Origin: Hymenobacter negativus
GTDB taxonomy: Bacteria; Bacteroidota; Bacteroidia; Cytophagales; Hymenobacteraceae
Assembly (NCBI RefSeq): GCF_017571495.1
Contig: NZ_JAGETZ010000009.1
Span: 1 to 64,000, forward strand
Length of the DNA: 64,000 bases
Direction: 5' to 3'
Position 1 is the first letter of the stretch. Every line of letters starts with the position of its first letter. This document shows, in pieces, positions 16,716 to 23,036 of the stretch. The notes under the pieces were generated by a model, which worked only from the letters and a program-made list of their open reading frames with translations, was not told the origin of the DNA and did no database searches. The position numbers and the translations under genes were made by a program.

Positions 16716-17234
16716 GTGACACCTTCTACCCCGACGCCCTTACCCGACTGGGACACCCTTAAACGGAGCGTATACTGCGAAGACGGCTCGTTGCGCGACG
16801 TATATGTGCTGGACACCACGCGCCAAGACTGGGCCCACTGGATTGCCTTTGTCAACGGCCGCTACTCCGTGCGCTGGGAGGCCGAAGGCCACAACGACGA
16901 CGCGTCAGCCCCGGCTATCGATGCCGACTTTATCGCCCGCCGATGGGACGCAGGGCGCGACCAGCTCAGTGTTTCGACCCACGTGTTCCTCGGCGCTGTA
17001 CAGGTCAACTGTCACTTCTTCGTGGAAACCGAAATCGAAAACGACCTCGACCCCCGGGAAATTCGCTCCCCCGCCGACCACGAGCGGGTGCTGGCGTATT
17101 TGGTCGACTTGTCCACCACTTTGGGAAAGGAGGTGATTTTAACCGAAGAAAACAGCGAAGAAGCCGTGTGGCTTCGCGTCAACGGGGCGCGCGTAGAGGT
17201 ACTTTCCCGCACCCTACGCTTGAACAGGGGTTGA
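16716..17234 (+). CDS. Unknown acidic cytoplasmic protein
   Basis: A 172-residue acidic protein with no signal peptide. It begins with GTG; no ATG lies near. Contents such as DWDTLKRSVYCEDGSLRDVYV and many Asp and Glu residues resemble small proteins found beside toxins and effectors, but no family could be named. It might be an immunity-type protein without a visible toxin. Its neighbour on the right is convergent. Confidence 0.6.
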   Translation: MTPSTPTPLPDWDTLKRSVYCEDGSLRDVYVLDTTRQDWAHWIAFVNGRYSVRWEAEGHNDDASAPAIDADFIARRWDAGRDQLSVSTHVFLGAVQVNCHFFVETEIENDLDPREIRSPADHERVLAYLVDLSTTLGKEVILTEENSEEAVWLRVNGARVEVLSRTLRLNRG

Positions 17235-17352
17235 ATAATCCCTCCTTCAAATGAACCTGCCCCGTTTAGCTTGCCACCGTTCGGCTGAACGGTTTTAGCA
17301 GGGATATGTCCGAGTCCAATCGTGGTTACCACATGGCTGCTCTCTGCCCCGC

Positions 17353-17940
17353 TCATCCGTCGGCATTGTGAGCTAAATCGTAGAATTGGTGCGTCGTCCA
17401 ATTGTATTGGATAGACCAGAACCCTGCCCCTCCATCATCGACAGAAATAGGCTCCAGCAACCAACGGGGCGTATAGCCAGGGTACTCTTTAACGAAGTGC
17501 TCAGGAAAGAAATTGATATAAAGGCAGGGTTGTCCCTGCTGATTATAGAAGCCGAAGTACTGGCGCTTGTAACGGGGCAGGTTCTGTTGAATAAGCACCA
17601 GGTAGCTAGGCCGAATACGATAGCCTGTCCGCACTGAAACGCGGGCCAGGGGCAAGGTGCGCAGGGCTTGTTCAAGGTGGGCTACCTGCGGCTTCGTGGG
17701 CGTAAAACGGCCTCGATGAGGCAGGTCGTTGCCCTGGTCATCGGTGGGAATGTGGGCAGTTGACGGGAACAGGCCGCAATCGGCATCGAGGACTTGATAA
17801 CGGACGGCTTCGGTGTTTGGGCGGCCAGTGTCCTTCTGGGAGGACGTGTTTGGTTTCCTGCCGGAGGGGGCCGGCTCTGTGCAGCTGGATAAAAGGGTAA
17901 CGAGCAAGATGCAAGCCCAGCCCTTTGGCAAGTAATTCAT
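17353..17940 (-). CDS. Unknown lipoprotein
   Basis: A 195-residue protein with a clear lipoprotein signal: MNYLPKGWACILLVTLLSSC, acylation at C20. A 25-residue Ser/Thr/Pro/Lys linker follows, then a globular domain of about 130 residues with YRIRPSYLVLIQQNL and QPCLYINFFPEHF. The family is unknown to me. It should lie on the periplasmic side of a membrane or on the cell surface. It converges with the acidic protein gene and is divergent from the recombinase gene. Confidence 0.75.
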   Translation of the reverse strand: MNYLPKGWACILLVTLLSSCTEPAPSGRKPNTSSQKDTGRPNTEAVRYQVLDADCGLFPSTAHIPTDDQGNDLPHRGRFTPTKPQVAHLEQALRTLPLARVSVRTGYRIRPSYLVLIQQNLPRYKRQYFGFYNQQGQPCLYINFFPEHFVKEYPGYTPRWLLEPISVDDGGAGFWSIQYNWTTHQFYDLAHNADG

Positions 17941-18062
17941 GGCTGGTGAGAATACTAAATACAGCTACCTGCAGACTGAGCACGTGGGTGCCTAATGCTG
18001 AAAGATAAACGCTCGGTTTACTAAACTACTACGCTCGCTCGGAAAGCCGCTCCAGCACCTAG

Positions 18063-18132
18063 CGAGTTTACGAAACCCGTCTACGAATCAACGTTTGCGA
18101 AACGCGCAAAGTAGATGAGTTTCGTAAACTCG
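18063..18132. other. Nested dyad, candidate recombination (res-like) site
   Basis: CGAGTTTACGAAAC at 18063-18076 is repeated exactly inverted at 18119-18132. Inside lie a second pair (GTCTAC with GTAGAT) and a central TTTGCG/CGCAAA. The spacing and nested half-sites suit a site bound by dimers of the serine recombinase encoded 44 bases to the right. It might also be its operator. Confidence 0.6.
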
Positions 18133-18175
18133 GTAGCCTCCCAGGAATGTCCGTTTTTAGAGGGTAATTTCGGGC

Positions 18176-18775
18176 ATGCGCGTTGCCCTCTACGCCCGTG
18201 TTTCAACGGCCGACAAAGACCAGAACCCCGAAAATCAACTAGTGCTGCTGCGCAGAGAAGCTGAGCGGGCCGGCGATACGATTATAAAAGAGTACGTCGA
18301 CGAAAAGTCGGGTGGCAGCTCCAACCGCAAGGCCTTCCAGGAAATGATGCGCGATGCCGGCAAGCGGCGCTTCGACCTGGTGCGCGTGTTCGCGCTGGAC
18401 CGCTTCAGCAGCGAAGGCATCGAGAAGGTATTTGAGCACACGGCCGCACTGGAGCAGGCCGGGGTGCAGTTCTGGAGCTACTGCGAGCCGCAGCTCAACA
18501 CGACCGGCCCCATGGCCAGCCTTTTCAAAGCCATCATCTCCTGGGCGGCCGGCTACCGCAACCAGCGACACTCGGAGAACGTGCGGCTGGGCCACGCCCG
18601 CAAGCGCGCGGAGGTCGCCGCGGCAGGGGAGGTGTACCAGCACGGCCGCCGGCCCATTGGTAAAGACATCGAGGCTGAAGTAAAGCGTCTCGGCGCCGAA
18701 GGACTCAGCCGGCGAAAGATTTCGGAGGCCACAGGTGTGTCGGTCAGCACGGTACAGAAATACCTCACCAGCTAA
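18176..18775 (+). CDS. Serine site-specific recombinase (resolvase/invertase)
   Basis: A 199-residue recombinase with the N-terminal catalytic fold: S10 in LYARVST, then RFDLVRVFALDRFSSEG, and the long dimerisation helix near residues 100-135. The C-terminal 35 residues are a helix-turn-helix (LSRRKISEATGVSVSTVQKY). This is the size of Tn3-type resolvases and invertases, which cut both strands at a short crossover site. It is likely to act on the dyad just upstream. No transposase is visible nearby, so it may be the last part of a mobile element or a stand-alone invertase. Confidence 0.93.
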   Translation: MRVALYARVSTADKDQNPENQLVLLRREAERAGDTIIKEYVDEKSGGSSNRKAFQEMMRDAGKRRFDLVRVFALDRFSSEGIEKVFEHTAALEQAGVQFWSYCEPQLNTTGPMASLFKAIISWAAGYRNQRHSENVRLGHARKRAEVAAAGEVYQHGRRPIGKDIEAEVKRLGAEGLSRRKISEATGVSVSTVQKYLTS

Positions 18776-18813
18776 ATAACTGACACGGAAACTGACACGG
18801 AAAAAATAAAAAA

Positions 18814-18838
18814 GGCTCTCACAGTGCTGTGAGGACCT
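18814..18838. terminator. Hairpin after the recombinase
   Basis: CTCACAG pairs with CTGTGAG around a 2-base loop, preceded by an A-run. Likely a terminator, weaker than the next one. Confidence 0.55.
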
Positions 18839-18913
18839 TGTTCGTAGTCCGTAGTGGAATTATGAAACAAGCAGCAAAAATTGCAAATCTGCCCCCTTTC
18901 TGCCCCCAAAATG

Positions 18914-18950
18914 AAAAAAGGCCCTCAGCGTGGTGCTAAGGGCCTTTTTT
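18914..18950. terminator. Strong bidirectional terminator
   Basis: AAAAAAGGCCCT and AGGGCCTTTTTT pair perfectly, with further pairing inside. The A and T runs flank the stem as in an intrinsic terminator. Confidence 0.85.
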
Positions 18951-19037
18951 GTGGTCGCATAAGGAATCGCTTCTACAACTGAAAATCTTCAACAACAGCC
19001 TCATCACCTCCTGAATCCCTAATAGACAGTACCAAAG

Positions 19038-19116
19038 TGTAGGGAAAAATGGGCAAATTGTAAAATAACCTACATTTGTTGTAGGCTATTTTACAATTTG
19101 CCCATTTTTCCCTACA
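19038..19116. repeat. 79-bp hairpin, 37-5-37 (copy 2)
   Basis: Two 37-base arms pair with one mismatch around the centre TTTGT. The arms begin TGTAGG and end CCTACA, as in copy 1 at 15281, but the interior differs. The centre contains TACATTTG (19071-19078), a match to the Bacteroidota -7 promoter core TAnnTTTG. The right end is 10 bases before the start codon of an XRE-type regulator. An autoregulatory operator around its own promoter is one reading. Confidence 0.95.
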
Positions 19117-19126
19117 GATTTTCATT

Positions 19127-19693
19127 ATGGGGCGTTCCACCAAATTCTTACATAGCCTGCTGGCGCAGGTGCGGGCTTACTACGGCCTACGGCAGCAAGA
19201 GCTAGCGGCATTGCTGGGCGTGGGCGAGTCGCTGGTGGGCCACCTCGAAGCCGGCCGCCGTGCCCTCACCCTGGCCGTGCTCGACCGGCTGGCCCCCTTC
19301 ACCCGACAAATGGTGGAGGAAACGGGGCCGCTGCCCACCGCGCCCCCACTCGGCGTTTTCGACCACGGCCCCTTGGAGGCCCGCCGCGTCGCCTGCCTGC
19401 ACGAGGCCGCCAATCTGCGCTGGGCCGTGCGCGGCCTGCCTGCTCAGGCCGCCGTGGCGGCTCGCTGGGTGCAGGCGTTGCCGGGGCTGCTGGCCGCGCT
19501 TCCCCCGCCGCCCCCCGCTGATGAGGCCCCCGCCACGGCCGAAGCCGTACGCCTGCGCTACGCCCACGCCTGGCTGGCGCTGCGCCCGCAGGCCCTGCCC
19601 CCCGAGGAGCTGGCCCGCTGGTACTTAGCCGGGGCCCGCGCCACTGCGCTGGAAGCAGAGGCGGCTGCGCTAGCCGTGCGGCTAAGCGAGTAG
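19127..19693 (+). CDS. XRE-type helix-turn-helix regulator
   Basis: A 188-residue protein. Residues 8-50 form an XRE helix-turn-helix (QVRAYYGLRQQELAALLGVG, then LVGHLEAGRR). The rest is Ala/Leu/Pro-rich helix with no named domain, containing a proline run (PPPPPADEAP). It probably binds DNA as a dimer; the large palindrome directly before its start is the obvious candidate site. Codon use is very GC-rich, unlike the A/T-rich hairpin. No toxin or phage gene is adjacent, so it does not look like a simple antitoxin or phage repressor. Confidence 0.75.
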   Translation: MGRSTKFLHSLLAQVRAYYGLRQQELAALLGVGESLVGHLEAGRRALTLAVLDRLAPFTRQMVEETGPLPTAPPLGVFDHGPLEARRVACLHEAANLRWAVRGLPAQAAVAARWVQALPGLLAALPPPPPADEAPATAEAVRLRYAHAWLALRPQALPPEELARWYLAGARATALEAEAAALAVRLSE

Positions 19694-19841
19694 GCCAGGA
19701 GAGGACGCGCTGCTTTGGGCCAAGGAAGCAGCGGCTATTGGCCCGCCTGAAAGCTTAAAAAATATACCAGTATATAGCTGCAATTTTGAAACAAGCACCG
19801 CGTTCGAAGGGCAACATTCATCTTTTAACCCCTTCTTTTCT

Positions 19842-20258
19842 ATGGCTTCGCTTTCCCATCTCACTACCTGGGCCATGTGCGACGAAGTGCTCGCCCGCCT
19901 CGGCATCAAGCTGGCTACCTACCAGCACCAGACTGCCAACATCGACTATGCGGAGGAGGTAGCCGGCCGCACGGCTACCAACACGGCGACCCGCCTGGCC
20001 AAAGCCACTGCCGACGTGGCCCGTTATACCACCGATGTGGCCCGCCCTGGCCAAACGCCCGTGGAGCTGCGCCGCGCCCAAAGTGCGCTGATTACGGCCA
20101 CCGCCCAGCGCGACCACTTGGCCCTAGATACCACCGCCCAAACCGGCACCGAAGCCTACATGGACGAAGTGGGCACCGACCAGATTGATGGGCAGGTGGC
20201 CGTCATCACGGCCCGCATCAATGAGGTAACGGCCCATCGTGCTACGCTATCGGCCTAA
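19842..20258 (+). CDS. Unknown small helical protein
   Basis: A 138-residue protein, Ala/Thr-rich and almost wholly helical by appearance, with no signal peptide. I recognise no family. Its end (QIDGQVAVITARINEVTAHR) is matched by a diverged remnant at 22836-22925, so a second copy once existed. A terminator of 14 perfect base pairs follows. The 148 bases between it and the regulator gene include an A/T-rich stretch with TATACCAGTATATA, a possible promoter. Confidence 0.65.
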   Translation: MASLSHLTTWAMCDEVLARLGIKLATYQHQTANIDYAEEVAGRTATNTATRLAKATADVARYTTDVARPGQTPVELRRAQSALITATAQRDHLALDTTAQTGTEAYMDEVGTDQIDGQVAVITARINEVTAHRATLSA

Positions 20259-20278
20259 GGCAGCGCCACCTTACGTAG

Positions 20279-20313
20279 AAAAGCCTGGCGGTATTACACC
20301 GCCAGGCTTTTTT
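20279..20313 (+). terminator. Intrinsic terminator
   Basis: A perfect 14-base stem (AAAAGCCTGGCGGT) with a 5-base loop and a run of T. It lies 20 bases after the preceding gene and just before the TPM gene, which helps place the start of the latter at 20335. Confidence 0.92.
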
Positions 20314-20334
20314 ATACAGTTCTTTGCCGCATCT

Positions 20335-21333
20335 ATGAAGCAGCCTGTTCCAGCGACCCCAACCACCTTTTCAGATGTCGTCCTCGGGATGATGGGCTCG
20401 TTTGCAGGCCGCTTCGTGCACAGCTTCGTGCTGATGTTTCTGGGCGCGCTCCTGTGGGCGGGTGGCCGGGGCGTGTACCTGCATTTTACACAGCCCGCCG
20501 GTCCGGCCGCTGAGGAGCCCGCTGCGCTGGCAAACGTGATTCCGCCGCGCCCGCCGCGCTACGAGCCGGTAACCGACGCGGCCCAGCTACTCACTGCCGC
20601 AGAGCAGGATACCCTGCGGGCCCGCCTGCACCGCTTTGAGAAGGCCACTACCACCCAGATTGTGCTCGTTACCGTGCCCAGCATCGGCGGGGAACCGGTC
20701 GAAGACGTGGCCCAGCGCCTGTATACCAGTTGGGGCATCGGCCAGCACGGGTCCGACAACGGCGTGCTGCTGCTGGTGGCCCGGCGCGAGCACCGGCTGC
20801 GTATCCAGACCGGCTACGGCCTGGAGGGCGCCATTCCCGATGCCATTGCCTACCGGCTGATAGCGGAAGTGCTGGAACCGGCTTTCAAACAGGAGCGGTA
20901 CTACCAGGGGCTCGAAGCCGCTACCACCCAGCTCATGCGCCTGGCGCGGGGCGAAAGCGCTTCGTTTGAGCGGGCGGCGGGCGCGAGCCGCTATCAAATT
21001 TCCTTCAAAACGTTTGCCTGCTGGTGGCTGGGCGTGTGGGGCTTCCTGCTCTTGCGGCAGTGCTGGCGCCATGGCGGCATCTCGGGCCTCTGGGCCTGGA
21101 AAAAAAGCAAGTGGTGGACGGAGGGCCGGCAGCAGGCAAAGGCCCACAACCGGCGCAGTTCGGGCGGGCAATCTGGGAAGCCCCGCCGCAAGCGTGTGCG
21201 CGATGACGATGATGACGACCGTAGCTCGCGCAGCAGTTCCAGTAGTTCCGATTCCAGCAGTGATAGCAGCTCCTCCAGCAGCGACTGGGGTGGCGGCGGC
21301 AGCGGGGGCGGCGGGGCCAGCGGGGGCTGGTAG
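20335..21333 (+). CDS. TPM domain membrane protein (YgcG family)
   Basis: A 332-residue protein. A membrane segment occurs near residues 30-50 (FVLMFLGALLWAGG). A TPM domain follows (about 75-210), with TDAAQLLTAAEQDTL, TQIVLVTVPS, NGVLLLVARREHRLRIQTG and GLEGAIPDA. Residues 235-255 form another membrane stretch, then a Lys/Arg-rich segment and a tail of Ser/Asp and Gly runs (SSSSDSSSDSSS, GGGGSGGGGASGGW). Family members are membrane-anchored proteins of unclear role, the domain having phosphatase-like relatives. The ATG after the terminator was taken as start. Confidence 0.88.
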   Translation: MKQPVPATPTTFSDVVLGMMGSFAGRFVHSFVLMFLGALLWAGGRGVYLHFTQPAGPAAEEPAALANVIPPRPPRYEPVTDAAQLLTAAEQDTLRARLHRFEKATTTQIVLVTVPSIGGEPVEDVAQRLYTSWGIGQHGSDNGVLLLVARREHRLRIQTGYGLEGAIPDAIAYRLIAEVLEPAFKQERYYQGLEAATTQLMRLARGESASFERAAGASRYQISFKTFACWWLGVWGFLLLRQCWRHGGISGLWAWKKSKWWTEGRQQAKAHNRRSSGGQSGKPRRKRVRDDDDDDRSSRSSSSSSDSSSDSSSSSSDWGGGGSGGGGASGGW

Positions 21334-21479
21334 GAGCGGGGCTGCGTACCAGTTTGCTCCCTATTCCAGCCAAGGGCTAAGTCATAAAAGGCGCCTGATG
21401 GAGCAACACGAGGGGGCGCGTTGCTCCATCGGTACGTAATTGTTATCCAATTTTTAATACACTGTTGTTGCGTTGGCCA

Positions 21480-22067
21480 ATGCAGGCAAACTGGAAAGAC
21501 ATCGACTACCTATTGGCAGGCAGTGCGGTGCAACGGCTGGCTTACCGACTGTTGCAGCAGCACGAGGTGCTCACGCAGCTTAAGCCGTACCATCCCATCC
21601 TGGTGGGTACTTTCCCGCTGGACATCACCGTGCCGTGCAGCGATTTGGATGTGATTTGTGAGGTGCCCGACCTTGAGGTTTTTGCCGAAAGCGTAGCCGC
21701 CGGCTTTTCCCACTACCCGGCCTATGTTGTCCGCTACCCGGTGCTGGCGGGTATTCCTTCCATCATCGTTTCCTTTTGGCTGGAAAGTGTTGAAGTGGAA
21801 GTGTTCGGCCAACCCCTGGCTTCGGAGCAGCAAAATGGCTACCGGCATATGATAATAGAAGCACGGCTGCTGGCCTTGGGCAGCTCAGCGTTCAGGCAGC
21901 AAGTAATTGCCAGCAAAGCCAGCGGGCTCAAAACGGAACCGGCTTTTGCCCAGCTGCTGGGCCTTGCCGGCGATGCCTACCAGGCAGTGTTAGCCCTCGA
22001 AAGTGTTAGTGATGCGGGCCTGACCAAGCTACTGGCTGGCGCTGGATGGGGAGCCGCAACGCCCTAA
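21480..22067 (+). CDS. DUF4269 protein
   Basis: A 195-residue cytoplasmic protein. The pattern VGTFPLDITVPCSDLDVICE (residues 38-57) is the hallmark of DUF4269 and recalls the nucleotidyltransferase fold (G-S/T followed by D-x-D). The C-terminal half continues to match with QNGYRHMIIEARLLALGS and PAFAQLLGL. Function unknown; nucleotide transfer is only suggested by fold. The ATG at 21480 is preferred over a TTG 15 bases upstream. Confidence 0.85.
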   Translation: MQANWKDIDYLLAGSAVQRLAYRLLQQHEVLTQLKPYHPILVGTFPLDITVPCSDLDVICEVPDLEVFAESVAAGFSHYPAYVVRYPVLAGIPSIIVSFWLESVEVEVFGQPLASEQQNGYRHMIIEARLLALGSSAFRQQVIASKASGLKTEPAFAQLLGLAGDAYQAVLALESVSDAGLTKLLAGAGWGAATP

Positions 22068-22188
22068 ATGCACCGGCCCCAGCTGGATGGCACCAAAACC
22101 GAGGGACGGTAAGGCCGCCGCCGTATGCAAAGGGCTGGCTTGGGCAGCGGGTGAAAACCCTATATATTCGCCCAAATATCCTGTCCCT

Positions 22189-22773
22189 ATGGCCCGACTA
22201 TTACGTGTTTGCTGCTTGCTGCCGCTGGCTTTTGCCCTGGCGGCCCTCCCCGTTTCGCCCGTCTGGGCCCAGACCCTCAAACCTATACCTCCCGTGCCGG
22301 GCAAAACCGTGGCCCAAACCCTGGCCCTGATGGGCATCGCCTCGAAGTGCTACGCCGGCCTGAAAGCCGCCAAGCTCGACTCCGTGCTCAATGGTTCGCC
22401 CAAGCAGCAATACACCGTGTTTGTGCCCACCAACGAAGCCTTTAGCCGCCTTGAAGAGCGAGGCCTGGGCTTTGCCAGCAGCACCGGCAAGGGCCTCGAC
22501 CAGCACCAGCAAGAGCTGCTGCTCCGCTTCCACGTAGTGCCCGGCCGCTACCCCACCGAGGCCCTGAAAGCCGGCCAGTCCCTGCGCACGCTCAATCCCG
22601 CCTTTGCCCTGAAGGTGAGCGGGCAGCCCCCGCACGTATTCGTGAGCGGCACTAACACGGCCCCGGTCGAGCTGCTCAATGCCTACATCGTGTGCAACAA
22701 CGGCATCATTCACCTCATTGATGACATGCTGGTGCCCTTTGTGCGGGAGAAGGGGCCAGCGGTGGGGAAGTAG
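22189..22773 (+). CDS. Secreted fasciclin-domain protein
   Basis: A 194-residue protein with a signal peptide (1-29, ending VWAQ) followed by one fasciclin (FAS1) domain: YTVFVPTNEAF near 79-89, then LLRFHVVPGRY, and the end NAYIVCNNGIIHLIDDMLVP. FAS1 domains mediate adhesion to surfaces or proteins. It should be exported and may be periplasmic or released. The start at 22189 is fixed by the signal peptide and by the match of its upstream region to the remnant at 11557. This gene has split remains at 11557 (start) and 15070 (end). Confidence 0.93.
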   Translation: MARLLRVCCLLPLAFALAALPVSPVWAQTLKPIPPVPGKTVAQTLALMGIASKCYAGLKAAKLDSVLNGSPKQQYTVFVPTNEAFSRLEERGLGFASSTGKGLDQHQQELLLRFHVVPGRYPTEALKAGQSLRTLNPAFALKVSGQPPHVFVSGTNTAPVELLNAYIVCNNGIIHLIDDMLVPFVREKGPAVGK

Positions 22774-22835
22774 GGGGCGACCGTCTGGCGCTGGCCGCCT
22801 CAGCCTAAATCTGCTCAGAAACCTATCTCGCTACG

Positions 22836-22925
22836 GTCAATTCCAACCAGGTAGACGGGCAAGTCGACACCCTCACTGCTCGTATTGCGGAGGTCGCGGT
22901 CCACTACGCCACCCTGCCTGTGTAG
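22836..22925 (+). pseudogene. 3' remnant of a gene like the one at 19842
   Basis: Thirty codons ending at TAG read NQVDGQVDTLTARIAEVAVH, matching QIDGQVAVITARINEVTAHR at the end of the 138-residue protein 2.6 kb to the left. Bases have diverged more than residues. No start or body of a gene precedes it. It follows the fasciclin stop codon by about 60 bases. Confidence 0.75.
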
Positions 22926-22931
22926 GCCCAC

Positions 22932-22988
22932 CGCCCCGGATAAGCAAAAGGCGGCCCCACCGGGGCCGCCTTTTGCTTATCCGGGGCG
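22932..22988. terminator. Perfect 27-bp stem, bidirectional terminator
   Basis: Two exact 27-base arms around ACC, including AAGCAAAAGGCGGCCCC and its complement. It lies between the rightward genes and the leftward amylase gene, so it can end both transcripts. Its length is well beyond an ordinary terminator. Confidence 0.85.
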
Positions 22989-23036
22989 CGGACTCCAACT
23001 GAAGGGCAGCGAAACCCATGGTCGCGCTATGTCGTG

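Larger units (their letters stand above)
18776..19126. other. Intergenic region with hairpins
   Basis: It holds two terminator-like hairpins and the second 79-bp hairpin, listed separately. A short direct repeat (CTGACACGGAAA twice) follows the recombinase stop codon. No gene is visible. Confidence 0.5.

Noticed and set aside
18176..18775. Complete Tn3-type transposon
   Set aside because: No transposase and no terminal inverted repeats of Tn3 type were found around the recombinase.
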